Assembly (NCBI GenBank): GCA_019594055.1
Contig: JAFDTY010000003.1
Coordinates: 1 to 45,109, forward strand
Source of the DNA: Candidatus Haladaptatiplasma halalkaliphilum
GTDB lineage: Archaea > Thermoplasmatota > Thermoplasmata > Halarchaeoplasmatales > Halarchaeoplasmataceae
Length of the DNA stretch: 45,109 nt
Direction: 5' to 3'
Under the pieces are notes generated by a model. The model had not been told where the DNA came from and made no database searches. It saw only the letters and a program-made list of their open reading frames with translations. Shown piece after piece: positions 15,830 to 25,000 of the stretch; the first letter of the stretch is position 1; every line of letters begins with the position of its first letter. Position numbers and translations under genes: made by a program.

Positions 15830-16420
15830 ATGATGGACTTACGATGCGATAAGGATGTATGCGACGGCCGATGCAACCCCATGATAATAAGCATGGCTAG
15901 CGAGGTCCTCGGAATGGGAGGACTGATAGTCTATCCCACGGAAACCCTTTATGGTATAGGGGGTGACGCTCTGAGACCGGAGACATACCGTAGGATAAAC
16001 AAGATAAAGGGTGTGGAGGAAAAGAACATCTCGGTTGCATACTCGAGTTTGGAGCACGCGGAAGAGTACGTAAAACTTCCACCGGAGGCCGTGGCCCTTG
16101 CCAGTAAATTTCTGCCGGGTCCCCTGACCATAGTGGTGGATACCGAAGACGGAACTGCGGGTATCAGGGTACCCGATCACCCGCTGGCGAAAGGGATAAT
16201 CGAGGTTTTCGGACCCATCACGTCCACAAGTGCCAACATTCACGGCGAACCGCCTGCGAGAGATATAGACTCCGCCAAGGCCCAGCTGGGAAAGGAGGTG
16301 GACCTTTACATCCATTGCGGTAGGGTACGAAGTGAAAAAGGTTCCACAGTGGTAAAGGTCAACAGCAGTATCAAGATACTACGTGAAGGGATCATACCAG
16401 GGGGTGAAATAATTGGATGA
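15830..16420 (+). CDS. sua5: L-threonylcarbamoyladenylate synthase (Sua5/YciO/YrdC)
   Basis: The enzyme makes threonylcarbamoyl-AMP from threonine, bicarbonate and ATP for the t6A37 modification of ANN-decoding tRNAs. The 196-residue protein carries the YrdC core: GGLIVYPTETLYGIG, INKIKGVEEKN, LPGPLTIVV, GIRVPDHPLAK and TSTSANIHGEPPARD, ending in KILREGIIP. It is a single-domain protein without the C-terminal Sua5 extension. A short cysteine-containing N-terminus CDKDVCDGRC precedes the core and is unusual. ATG 15830 (or 15833) is the start. The gene overlaps the map gene by eight bases. Confidence 0.93.
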   Translation: MMDLRCDKDVCDGRCNPMIISMASEVLGMGGLIVYPTETLYGIGGDALRPETYRRINKIKGVEEKNISVAYSSLEHAEEYVKLPPEAVALASKFLPGPLTIVVDTEDGTAGIRVPDHPLAKGIIEVFGPITSTSANIHGEPPARDIDSAKAQLGKEVDLYIHCGRVRSEKGSTVVKVNSSIKILREGIIPGGEIIG

Positions 16421-17297
16421 AGATGTGCTTGAAAAATACGTAAAAGCCGGGAAGGTGGCCAGGGAGTCACTGGAGGCTGGTAGAAAGGTATGCAAGGTGG
16501 GCATACCCTACTTTGAAGTGGTCAAGGAAGTGGAGAGGCGCATAAGGATGGGTGGGGCCTTTCCCGCGTTTCCGGTCAATGTTAGCGTTAATGATGTAGG
16601 TGCCCACTATACACCCTACCCCGGGGACGGTAAAGTATTCAGAACAGGTGATGTTGTCAAGATAGACGTGGGCTGTCACGTAGACGGTTACATAGCCGAT
16701 AACGCACTGACGGTAGAGATAGAGACCGATATTTACCGGCACATGATAGACGCGGTGGAGGACGCTCTGGACGCCGCGATAGACACCATACGTCCGGGTA
16801 TCCAGGTTAGGGATGTGGGTGGTTGTATAGAGGCCGTGATCACCGCAGCCGGCTATCGCCCCATACGGAATCTTACGGGACACGCTATGGAGAGATACGT
16901 GCTTCATTCGGGCCTTTCGATTCCTAATATTCGACGGGGCAGGGAACGTATAGAGGAAGGGACGGTACTTGCCGTCGAACCTTTCGCCACCGATGGCGCA
17001 GGTAAGGTGGATAACGGTACCATGGGCGAGATATACATATTACGAAGGGTCAGAAGATTAAAGGCTCCGGACATGGAATTTTACCAATGGCTCAACAATA
17101 ACTTCAAAACCATGCCCTTCGCCTCCTACTGGTGCAGTGCATATTCGGATAAATACCTAGCCGAGCTGGATCGCCTTTCAAGGCGGGGAGTTATCCAGGC
17201 ATATCCCTTACTCCTTGAACAGGGTCGGGGTAAGGTTACACAAAGGGAACATACCATGCTGGTTACCTCCGAGGGTGTGAGGGTTTTGACCGCATGA
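16413..17297 (+). CDS. map: Methionine aminopeptidase, type II
   Basis: It removes the N-terminal methionine from nascent proteins. The 294-residue protein has the two-metal pita-bread ligands: Asp in KIDVGCHVDG, Asp in IADNALTV, His in LTGHAMERY, Glu in AVEPFATDG and Glu in TQREHTMLVT. The helical insertion near residues 200-255 (IYILRRVRRLKAPDME...) marks it as type II, the archaeal/eukaryotic class. The start is TTG at 16413, inside the end of sua5, with GGGGTGA at 16401 as ribosome binding site; no ATG fits the conserved N-terminus. It is the last gene of this operon and is convergent with the DUF2270 gene. Confidence 0.95.
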   Translation: MDEDVLEKYVKAGKVARESLEAGRKVCKVGIPYFEVVKEVERRIRMGGAFPAFPVNVSVNDVGAHYTPYPGDGKVFRTGDVVKIDVGCHVDGYIADNALTVEIETDIYRHMIDAVEDALDAAIDTIRPGIQVRDVGGCIEAVITAAGYRPIRNLTGHAMERYVLHSGLSIPNIRRGRERIEEGTVLAVEPFATDGAGKVDNGTMGEIYILRRVRRLKAPDMEFYQWLNNNFKTMPFASYWCSAYSDKYLAELDRLSRRGVIQAYPLLLEQGRGKVTQREHTMLVTSEGVRVLTA

Positions 17298-17302
17298 AGC
17301 GC

Positions 17303-18010
17303 TCAGATATCCCTGTCCCACTCGTCGATATACCGCTTGTCCTTTTTGACAACATCCCAATTCCCCTCGCGATATATCTTTGGGACCGTGAAGGCAATTA
17401 CCAGATTTACTATGAAGAAGGCTATGAGTATCGCAAAAATTATCTTTCCCGGGATACCGAAGAATTGTGCGCGCTGGACCACAACATAGAATTTATCGGT
17501 ATGCACCGGATGCATGATCAGTTTCCCCAGCCAGAGTAATATGCTGATGGAGAAGAGCCAAACGTACACATGTCTCAATCGATGAGAGACGGCCTCCCAA
17601 TAAGTTATCTTGAAGTGTGGCGTTTTGAGATCATCTGCAAGATTCGCCATCCATCTTCTACTGGTCACCTTCTCCTTTGGGTTTATTGAACGGGATATAT
17701 AATCTCTCTCCAGGGCCCTTACACGGCTGTGCCATAGATTGAAATACATGAAACGTCTCGACTCTATACCAAGAAGGAGTGCGATGAAAACTATGGAAAA
17801 TAGTAGTAGTTCGTGGGGATTGGCAGGATCGCTGTAGGTCCATGTGATAAGTGCGGAAAGTAACAGTATGGCCCAGTTTGTAGTGGTATCCAATCTCGAA
17901 CGCCAGTGATATGACCTTTGGACCTCGCCTCTGTACATGTGAACCAGAATTGTTGTGAATTCGGTCACATCCTGTTCGTCCACGAAATCCTCGGGGTCCG
18001 TCATCGTCAT
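17303..18010 (-). CDS. Predicted integral membrane protein (DUF2270)
   Basis: This 235-residue protein matches the DUF2270 pattern: the N-terminal HMYRGEVQRSYHWRSRLD block, then TTNWAILLLSALITWTYS as transmembrane segment 1, LLLFSIVFIALLLGIE as segment 2, and SRRFMYFNLWHSRVRALERD. A further long cytoplasmic helix region follows, with segments 3 (VYVWLFSISILLWLGKLI) and 4 (GKIIFAILIAFFIVNLVIAF). Function is unknown. The ATG at 18010 follows TATTTAAATAT at 18033-18043 by the distance of a leaderless transcript. It is close downstream of pyrD on the same strand (26 bases), yet probably has its own promoter. Confidence 0.85.
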   Translation of the reverse strand: MTMTDPEDFVDEQDVTEFTTILVHMYRGEVQRSYHWRSRLDTTTNWAILLLSALITWTYSDPANPHELLLFSIVFIALLLGIESRRFMYFNLWHSRVRALERDYISRSINPKEKVTSRRWMANLADDLKTPHFKITYWEAVSHRLRHVYVWLFSISILLWLGKLIMHPVHTDKFYVVVQRAQFFGIPGKIIFAILIAFFIVNLVIAFTVPKIYREGNWDVVKKDKRYIDEWDRDI

Positions 18011-18032
18011 ACAATCGAGATAGCCATTGGAG

Positions 18033-18043
18033 ATATTTAAATA
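18033..18043 (-). promoter_or_regulatory. TATA box for the DUF2270 gene
   Basis: ATATTTAAATA-type sequence within the 3' end of pyrD, centred about 28 bases before the ATG codon at 18010. Confidence 0.5.
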
Positions 18044-18954
18044 TAGTCGTGAGCGGCACCAGTTATTTCTTCGATGGTACCGATACCTTCAGATTCCATT
18101 ATCTCACACATCTCTTTGGATATCAGATGGGGGGCATCCTTACCCCGGTAATATAGCGCGGAGCCGATCTGGAGGGCCGATGCTCCGGCGAGTATGTACT
18201 CCAAAACATCCCTTCCGGTGTTGATTCCTCCGCAGCCGATTATGGGTATATCTATGGTTGAAAAAAGTTCGTATACACAGCGCAGTCCCACGGGCTTGAT
18301 CCCGGGACCGCTGTATCCGCCCACCCTGTTCCCCAAAAATGGTTTTTTGGTCTCAACGTCTATGGCCATGGCCTTGAGAGTGTTGATAGCTACGATGGCG
18401 TCGGCACCGGCACCCTGTACCGCGAGCCCTATCTGCGCTATGTTATCCGCAGGAGGCAGCTTGACAAGAACGGGTATATCCACGGAATTTCGGACCGCGA
18501 GAACCATGTTTCCCGCCATGACCTGGTCGTTGCCGAGAGCGGCCCCGAAACCCTTGGCATGGGGACAGCTTAGGTTCAGTTCCACTGCATCGGCACCGCA
18601 CCCCTCCATGTTCATGGCTATTTCCGCAAAGTGTTCTTCATCTGAAGCGAATATGCTACCTATAACCGGTATATCATCTACGTGTAAAATGAGTTCCTGT
18701 AACTCGTTACGATATGATCCTATGCCGGGGTTCGGTAGCCCCATGGCATTTAATAGACCGGTGTTTAGTTCCAGCATGGTAGGATTCGGGTGCCCCTCCC
18801 TGGGTTCGAGTCCGATGGATTTGGTAACTATTCCGCCGAATCCTCCTTTCAACGAATTTAACATCGAGGAAGAGGTTTGACCGAGTATGCCCGAAGCGAG
18901 TATGATAGGGGGTTCGAAATGCAGCCCGGCAACCTTGGAATATGGGGTTAACAT
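18037..18954 (-). CDS. pyrD: Dihydroorotate dehydrogenase, class 1B catalytic subunit
   Basis: It oxidises dihydroorotate to orotate in pyrimidine synthesis using FMN. The 305-residue TIM barrel shows PPIILASGI, VTKSIG, the substrate loop NAMGLPNPGI, the catalytic cysteine in LNLSCPHAKGFG (class 1B uses Cys, class 2 Ser), VLVKLPP, GGYSGPGIKP and the FMN-phosphate binders IIGCGGI and QIGSALYY. Class 1B enzymes usually pair with the PyrK FeS/FAD subunit; none is visible in the window. The ATG at 18954 is preceded by AGTTTTAATC (minus strand, 18977-18986) as TATA-like element, then directly by the 61-bp repeat array. Confidence 0.95.
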   Translation of the reverse strand: MLTPYSKVAGLHFEPPIILASGILGQTSSSMLNSLKGGFGGIVTKSIGLEPREGHPNPTMLELNTGLLNAMGLPNPGIGSYRNELQELILHVDDIPVIGSIFASDEEHFAEIAMNMEGCGADAVELNLSCPHAKGFGAALGNDQVMAGNMVLAVRNSVDIPVLVKLPPADNIAQIGLAVQGAGADAIVAINTLKAMAIDVETKKPFLGNRVGGYSGPGIKPVGLRCVYELFSTIDIPIIGCGGINTGRDVLEYILAGASALQIGSALYYRGKDAPHLISKEMCEIMESEGIGTIEEITGAAHDYI

Positions 18955-18987
18955 GAGACAGGATGGTTTTGTTCGGATTAAAACTTT

Positions 18988-19170
18988 GGCATTTTTTCAT
19001 TACGAACGCAGTGAGTAATGTAAAAGTAAGGAAAACCGAAAGTTTTGTGGCATTTTTTCATTACGAACGCAGTGAGTAATGTAAAAGTAAGGAAAACCGA
19101 AAGTTTTGTGGCATTTTTTCATTACGAACGCAGTGAGTAATGTAAAAGTAAGGAAAGCCACAGGTTTTTT
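18988..19170. repeat. Three tandem copies of a 61-bp repeat
   Basis: Units run 18988-19048, 19049-19109 and 19110-19170. Copies 1 and 2 are identical; copy 3 matches for 47 bases and then diverges over its last 14. Each unit holds CATTAC-11 nt-GTAATG flanked by T and A runs, and an AAAAC-CGAAA-GTTTT hairpin in copies 1 and 2. No ORF of note and no spacers of unique sequence are present, so it is not a CRISPR. The array sits between pyrD and the subtilase gene, directly upstream of the pyrD promoter. The rest of this 421-base gap holds the subtilase promoter and leader. Confidence 0.9.
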
Positions 19171-19283
19171 GGACATAAATATGGAGGGTGGACAGATACT
19201 TTGTCAAAGAGAAGAGGAATATTTGGTAATAGTAAATCGTTCAAAAATCGTGAATAGATATATGTTCGAGGTAATTTAAGGTA

Positions 19284-19293
19284 ATTATAAATA
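19284..19293 (+). promoter_or_regulatory. TATA box of the 1832-residue subtilase gene
   Basis: ATTATAAATA, with a transcript start expected near 19314. This leaves a leader of about 60 bases, long for this genome, which contains the hairpin at 19336-19354. Confidence 0.55.
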
Positions 19294-19335
19294 GTGATAG
19301 GGTTGTAGGTATGGGCAAGATTCACGAATACGGTT

Positions 19336-19354
19336 GGAAGGTATCCTACCTTCC
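19336..19354 (+). promoter_or_regulatory. Leader hairpin before the subtilase start
   Basis: GGAAGGTA-TCC-TACCTTCC: a perfect 8-bp stem with a 3-base loop, ending 21 bases before the ATG at 19376. It is followed by AGGTGG as the ribosome binding site. It could be an mRNA control element or an operator. Confidence 0.55.
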
Positions 19355-19375
19355 GCCGGTTAATAGGTGGATAAA

Positions 19376-22300
19376 ATGATCACAAAAACAAAGATGGGAA
19401 TATTTTTGGCAATATTACTAGTGATTTCGGTTTTTGCCACGGTACCCGTTATGTCTTTCGAAAGACAGGAAACGGATATCGTGTTGATCAGAACCAGCAA
19501 CTCCTACGAAATAACGAACTTAGAGGCTCTGGGGGCTAAGGTTATCGAGGTATACGATAACCATATCCTTGTAGAGGTCGATCTATCCGTGGTACCACAG
19601 ATAGAGAAAATGGGTTTGACGATCGATAGACTCGGGCGTCGAACGACTATATACGTTAATGACTATGTGTTCGATTTTACCAAAGGCGAACCACAGATGC
19701 CCGAAGAACTCACCGTCCATGAGTACCAGCCTCGTGTGAAGGGACAGTATATAGTGCACATGAAAGGACCTGTAGCCAGGAACTGGCGACCAACCCTTGA
19801 AGGTATGGGCGTTGAAGTTATGTGTTACATACCCAACTACGCCTACAGGGTTCGTATGAAACCTGAAATAGTCGGAAGGATATCCGAACTTTACTTCGTG
19901 GATTGGGTGGGTATCTATCACCCTTACTACAAGATACAACCCGGTCTGAGTCCGGGCATGGTAGAGATAGGTTTGGTTCCCGGCGCAAGTAGTGAAAGTC
20001 TAAATGCCGTTGGCCAATATGCCACGGTTACGGGTGTCGAACAGTTCCAAAACGGCGAATACTTCTTAACCGCTTTTGCGGATACTACGAACACATTGCA
20101 CGAATTGGGTCGGATCGATGACATACTTTACATCATGGAACGAACAGAGATGCAGCTACAGTGTGAGATGAGCACACAGATAATCGGTGGCGGTTTGTGG
20201 TTCTTCGATGACGATAATGATCCGACTACGGCTTATCGTGCACATGGTGATTACGGTTCGTACATGAACCAGATAGGTTATACCGGTGAAGGTGTGGTCA
20301 TCGCGGTAGCGGATACAGGTCTCGGTGGAGGCACAGTGGGTAATCAACACGCAGACTTCCAGGATCGTGTGATCGGCGGATACTCCTACCAGGGTGGATG
20401 GGAGGACGGCCATGGTCATGGTACCCATTGCGCTGGTTCCGCAGCGGGGCACACTCACGGCGGTACGGGAACCACGGTCTACAACAACTACTACGCCGCC
20501 GAGGGATTGGCACCATCTGCAGAGTTATATGCCGTTAGGATATTCGGGGGTTCCGGGGGTGGGACATGGATAGGGCCTTCCGATATATACCATATAGTTC
20601 AGATCGCCAAGGAAAACGCTGACGCGTATGTCCACACAAATTCATGGGGTTCTATCGAGGCCACCGGGATATACGATTCCCGCTCATCTCGTTACGATGC
20701 CGCTGCGAGAGGCGAGGACATGGTCTTGGTCTGTGCAGCGGGCAATTCCGGTCCCGGTAGAACAACTATCATCAGACCCGGAACCGGCAAGAATGTTATC
20801 ACCGTCGGGGCGACGAATACCTACAACCCTGGTGGTACTCCCTCAACGAATAACCCCGAGTACATGGCGAGTTTCAGTTCACGAGGTTGGACAGCTGATA
20901 ACCGTATAAAGCCGGATATCATAGCGCCGGGAAGAGGTATCTTTTCCACAAGACCACTTTCGGGTTATGTATACATGTCCGGAACTTCCATGGCCACACC
21001 GGCAGCGGCAGGTGCGGCGGCTGTTATCGTAGAATGGTACGAGGTCAATCATATAGATAACGAACGGCCCAGTCCTGCCATGGTCAAAGCATTGATGATC
21101 AACACGGCTAACCAGATAGACGGAGACACGGAAGGCCCCATACCCAACCGTGACGAAGGCTGGGGCATGGTTGACATATCAAAACTTGAACGGCCCTTTG
21201 GGGAACCCGTACCTTTCTTCCTGTATGACCAGGAATCTATCTTCACCGAGAGTTTACAGGTCGAAGAGCATCTGATAATGGTTGATAGAGATAATGAACC
21301 CTTAAAGCTAAGTCTGGTTTGGACGGATAAGGAAGCCCCATCCGGCACTGGTAGCGGTCGCACTTTGATAAACGACCTGAACCTTGAGGTCGAATCGCCC
21401 GGTGGTTTAGTGTACCGTGGAAATGCCTTCAGCGGCGGATGGACACAGGAAGGTGCGGATTCCATGTCTATTTTCGATTACAGCGGAGATGGATGGGACG
21501 ATACCAACAACGTCGAGAACATATACATCCATCCCGATGAACTGGAACCTGGGGTTTATATCGTCCGGGTAGAAGCGCGGACCATAACCGAAGACGCCGT
21601 AGGTGTAGGTTACAACAGTCAGGATTACGCGTTGATTGCCTACAACGCCAAGGAGGAGATACCCGGCGACCCACCTGTTGTCGAGGTAACCAGACCGAAC
21701 GGTGGAGAGGTTTTCACTGCACGAACGGATGAAGATATTACATGGACGGCTTTACCCGGAGATGACCCCATTTACTTCATACAGCTAAGCTACAGCATCA
21801 ATGCAGGTGCCTCGTGGAGGATAATTGATACCGGTTTACCCAACACGGGTGTTTATACCTGGAACATACCAAACGTGAACAGTGACCAGTGTCTTGTGCG
21901 GGTCCGTGCCATCGATGAGATGGGACGTTCCGGACAGAACGTAAGTGACGATGTATTCGAGATAATAGGGTTGCCACCCACACCACCAGCGAATATTGAA
22001 GTACAGCATGCATCCGCACCCCATATGGCTGTGTTCGATGATTTTGCGGATGGTGACTACGATGGCTGGACTGTTTTCGATGGGACTTGGGACGCATCTC
22101 AAGGGTATCTGCAGGGTCACGGAAGCATATCGATCCCCGCCGAGATGAACGGTGAAAACATAGGTGCATACGGTCGTTGGGAGTTCGATTTCCAACTTAC
22201 AGAAACATCCGATGCTGCAGGATATCAGTTAATGAGGAACCACTTCATACAGATAGACAACCCGGATAGTCGTTATGCCAGTGGTTACTACGTGATCGTA

Positions 22301-24874
22301 ACCGGTGATATTCCCAATGGCGGTCAGATCAACCTATGGAGATGGGACAACGGAGATACACCACCGGAAGCCACGATCAACTCTAATTGGGCCCCAAATA
22401 CCAACGTGAACACTGTTGCTGTTGAAAGGGAAGAAAACGGTGCCTTTTCAATGTACCTGAACGGTAATCTACTGGGCGTGGGAACGGATAATACCTACAC
22501 TATAAATGAGTACATGGGCTTCAGACACAACTCGAATCCATCAGGAGGAGACGATCATATAATCCATGAGATCCGAGTTGCTGTCATGGGTGATGAGGAC
22601 GAACACAACCTTCTCACATGGAACCCCAGCCCGGACGAATCATTGGACGAGGTGATGCATTACAATATATATCGTACGGAATTTCAAAGCGGTCCTTGGG
22701 ACGGAAGCACTCTAATAGACAGTATACCCGTCGACGGTTCGCCTGAATACTCGTTCCTGGACTTAGGTAAAGGTATGCTGGACGACATATACTGGTGGTA
22801 TGTGGTACGTGCTGTAGGCACCAACGGTCTCGAAGAGATGAACATTAATGCTGTACAAGAACCCGGCGAGCCAGTAACTTTTGAGTTCGATGTGACCGTA
22901 GATGATATAATCGCCGGAGAGTACCCGACTATTGTCATATCCGATGCCACCGATGAAGGAGTACCCTTGGACGGTATTTACAGTGTTGATATACATATCC
23001 ATGGAAACGATATAACCGCGGACATGAACTTCGATGACGGCTATGCAGTATATGCATGGGCCGCACTGGCACTCACCACAGCGGACGACTATACGGCTTA
23101 TGCAACCATTGATGGCGCAACCAGATCCGACAATTTCGCTGTACAACCCGGTGAGACCGATCAACTTGTCATTACTCCCGCGACCGCTACCATCACAGCA
23201 GGGGATACTCAGGCTTATACCGCCATGGCTTACGACGAATACGATAACGAGATAGGTGATATCACCGCCGACACCGACTGGTCCATCAACACTGGTGCGG
23301 GCGGCAGCTGGGCGGGCAATGTTTACACCTCCGAATTTGCGGATGTTTGGACAGTAACCGGCGAATATGGAGAAGCAAACGGGACCGCAATATTGACGGT
23401 AGAAGCAGGAGCTGCCGTGAGTTTTGTCATACTTCCCGGCATATCGCAGATCTCGGCTGGTGAAACGCAGGTATACACCGGTTCAACCGCAGACGAATTC
23501 GGCAATCTCATCGATGACGTTACGGATTCGACAGACTGGTCCATAGAAGCGGGAGCAGGCGGCAGTTGGACAGATAACATATATACTTCCGAATATGCAG
23601 GCGAGTGGACCGTGACCGGAGAATATGGTGCTCTGACATTCGACGCAACACTGACAGTAGGACCGGCGGATGTACATACTGTAACGATCTCCCCATCAAC
23701 TGCTCAGACCGTCGAAGCGGGAGTAAACTTGCCATTCACCGCTGAAGCATGGGATGAGTACGAAAACCTGATAACCGATACGGTCGCAGATTTCACCTGG
23801 CAGAACACAAATGCTGACGGTGTGTTTAACCAGGAGATCGTGGGAAATTATTCGGTTGCTGCAACCTATGATGGTGTACCATCGTATCCCATTACGGTGA
23901 CTGTCATACCGGCAGGCGTTACCAACGTAACGATAATGCCGTCACAACCTCGGACCGTAAATGCCGGACAGAATCTGACATTCACAGCGGAAGCACGAGA
24001 TGAGTACGGAAACCTGATAACCGATATGGCAACTGAATTCACCTGGAATAACGCAAATACTAACGGAGTATTCAATGGAGAGCAGGCTGGAAACTATCTG
24101 GTGTCCGCAACCTACGGTGAGATTACGTCCGATACAACAACCGTAACAGTTGTTCCGGCTAGTGTTGCAAACGTGACAATATCTCCATCGACATCACAGA
24201 GCGTCGTTGCCGGTACAAACCTGGCATTCACAGCACAAGCCAGAGATCGATACGGCAATCTGATAACCGATACGGTGACGAACTTCACCTGGGATAACGC
24301 CAATGCGAGCGGTGTGTTCAACGAGGAAACGGTTGACGAATACCAGATTACAGCCAATTATGGGGGTGTCACATCGGACCCCACTACGGTGACAGTGATA
24401 CCGGCAGGTGTGGCTACCGTAACGATATCTCCATCGACCGCCCAAACAGTGTATACGGGAAAAAACCTGGCATTCACGGCACAAGCCAGGGACCAATACG
24501 GAAACCTGATAACCGATACGGCAACGGACTTCACATGGACAAATGCCAGTCCGGAAGGTGTGTTCAACAAGGACTCCGCAGGTGAATACGAGGTTACTGC
24601 CGCCTACGGCGGTATCACATCTGCAGCCACATTGGTAACAGCGGAAACGGACTCGTGGATAGAACTTCCCCACGGTAACACATGTTGGATATCTCTTCTA
24701 ATACTTATATTTATCATTATAATCATAATATTCGTAATGATAAAGAAGAGAAAAAATCCTGAAGTACCACCATTCGAAGAAGAACCTGGAACAATACAGG
24801 ACGATACGCCTCCACCGCCGCCCACTGAAGAACCGGGGGCGATGCCTGTGGATAATTCACCACCACCGGAATAG
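19376..24874 (+). CDS. Membrane-anchored surface subtilisin-like serine protease with Ig-like repeats
   Basis: This 1832-residue S8 peptidase has a signal peptide (FLAILLVISVFATVPVMS). Next comes a propeptide-like region with two similar halves, then the catalytic domain with D313 in AVADTG, H351 in HGTHCAG, the oxyanion Asn in AAGNSG and S538 in SGTSMATP. C-terminal to it are a P-domain-like beta-sandwich (about 620-760), a VTRPNGGEVF-type domain, a LamG-like region (FADGDYDGWTVFDG, about 890-1080) and an Ig/fibronectin-type segment. Two further repeats contain GSWAGNVYTSEFA and GSWTDNIYTSEYA, followed by four about 82-residue Ig-like repeats each with a YGNLITD-type element (nt 23680-24640). 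It ends in one transmembrane helix (WISLLILIFIIIIIIFVMI), KKRK, and a Pro/Glu-rich cytoplasmic tail. It is a surface protease whose stalk projects the catalytic head. GTG 19367 is an alternative start; ATG 19376 has the ribosome binding site. Confidence 0.93.
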   Translation: MITKTKMGIFLAILLVISVFATVPVMSFERQETDIVLIRTSNSYEITNLEALGAKVIEVYDNHILVEVDLSVVPQIEKMGLTIDRLGRRTTIYVNDYVFDFTKGEPQMPEELTVHEYQPRVKGQYIVHMKGPVARNWRPTLEGMGVEVMCYIPNYAYRVRMKPEIVGRISELYFVDWVGIYHPYYKIQPGLSPGMVEIGLVPGASSESLNAVGQYATVTGVEQFQNGEYFLTAFADTTNTLHELGRIDDILYIMERTEMQLQCEMSTQIIGGGLWFFDDDNDPTTAYRAHGDYGSYMNQIGYTGEGVVIAVADTGLGGGTVGNQHADFQDRVIGGYSYQGGWEDGHGHGTHCAGSAAGHTHGGTGTTVYNNYYAAEGLAPSAELYAVRIFGGSGGGTWIGPSDIYHIVQIAKENADAYVHTNSWGSIEATGIYDSRSSRYDAAARGEDMVLVCAAGNSGPGRTTIIRPGTGKNVITVGATNTYNPGGTPSTNNPEYMASFSSRGWTADNRIKPDIIAPGRGIFSTRPLSGYVYMSGTSMATPAAAGAAAVIVEWYEVNHIDNERPSPAMVKALMINTANQIDGDTEGPIPNRDEGWGMVDISKLERPFGEPVPFFLYDQESIFTESLQVEEHLIMVDRDNEPLKLSLVWTDKEAPSGTGSGRTLINDLNLEVESPGGLVYRGNAFSGGWTQEGADSMSIFDYSGDGWDDTNNVENIYIHPDELEPGVYIVRVEARTITEDAVGVGYNSQDYALIAYNAKEEIPGDPPVVEVTRPNGGEVFTARTDEDITWTALPGDDPIYFIQLSYSINAGASWRIIDTGLPNTGVYTWNIPNVNSDQCLVRVRAIDEMGRSGQNVSDDVFEIIGLPPTPPANIEVQHASAPHMAVFDDFADGDYDGWTVFDGTWDASQGYLQGHGSISIPAEMNGENIGAYGRWEFDFQLTETSDAAGYQLMRNHFIQIDNPDSRYASGYYVIVTGDIPNGGQINLWRWDNGDTPPEATINSNWAPNTNVNTVAVEREENGAFSMYLNGNLLGVGTDNTYTINEYMGFRHNSNPSGGDDHIIHEIRVAVMGDEDEHNLLTWNPSPDESLDEVMHYNIYRTEFQSGPWDGSTLIDSIPVDGSPEYSFLDLGKGMLDDIYWWYVVRAVGTNGLEEMNINAVQEPGEPVTFEFDVTVDDIIAGEYPTIVISDATDEGVPLDGIYSVDIHIHGNDITADMNFDDGYAVYAWAALALTTADDYTAYATIDGATRSDNFAVQPGETDQLVITPATATITAGDTQAYTAMAYDEYDNEIGDITADTDWSINTGAGGSWAGNVYTSEFADVWTVTGEYGEANGTAILTVEAGAAVSFVILPGISQISAGETQVYTGSTADEFGNLIDDVTDSTDWSIEAGAGGSWTDNIYTSEYAGEWTVTGEYGALTFDATLTVGPADVHTVTISPSTAQTVEAGVNLPFTAEAWDEYENLITDTVADFTWQNTNADGVFNQEIVGNYSVAATYDGVPSYPITVTVIPAGVTNVTIMPSQPRTVNAGQNLTFTAEARDEYGNLITDMATEFTWNNANTNGVFNGEQAGNYLVSATYGEITSDTTTVTVVPASVANVTISPSTSQSVVAGTNLAFTAQARDRYGNLITDTVTNFTWDNANASGVFNEETVDEYQITANYGGVTSDPTTVTVIPAGVATVTISPSTAQTVYTGKNLAFTAQARDQYGNLITDTATDFTWTNASPEGVFNKDSAGEYEVTAAYGGITSAATLVTAETDSWIELPHGNTCWISLLILIFIIIIIIFVMIKKRKNPEVPPFEEEPGTIQDDTPPPPPTEEPGAMPVDNSPPPE
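23162..24645 (+). repeat. Ig-like stalk repeats within the subtilase gene
   Basis: Two repeats with a period of about 257 bases (starts near 23162 and 23419) are followed by four with about 245 bases (near 23680, 23926, 24170 and 24417). The four share TV-TISPS, an AGxNLxFTAxA block and YGNLITD. Nucleotide similarity between them is high, so this part grew by duplication. Confidence 0.85.
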
Positions 24875-24903
24875 ATTGCACATACTGAAAACCTTGGAAA
24901 AAC

Positions 24904-24921
24904 CTTTTCCTTTTCTTTTTC
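24904..24921 (+). terminator. T-rich terminator after the subtilase gene
   Basis: CTTTTCCTTTTCTTTTT, 30 bases after the stop codon, with no stem-loop required for an archaeal terminator. Confidence 0.5.
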
Positions 24922-25000
24922 TACACATGGAACAGCCCGTAAACCATCGATAATATTAAATGCTGAGTAGCTAATCCCCCTTAAGTAATGAGTGGTTAAA

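Noticed and set aside
18194..18880. 228-codon open frame on + inside pyrD
   Set aside because: Antisense shadow of a conserved enzyme gene with Pro/Ser-rich composition and no promoter.
18988..19170. Short CRISPR array
   Set aside because: The repeats are directly adjacent with no unique spacers, the unit is 61 bases, and no cas gene is present.
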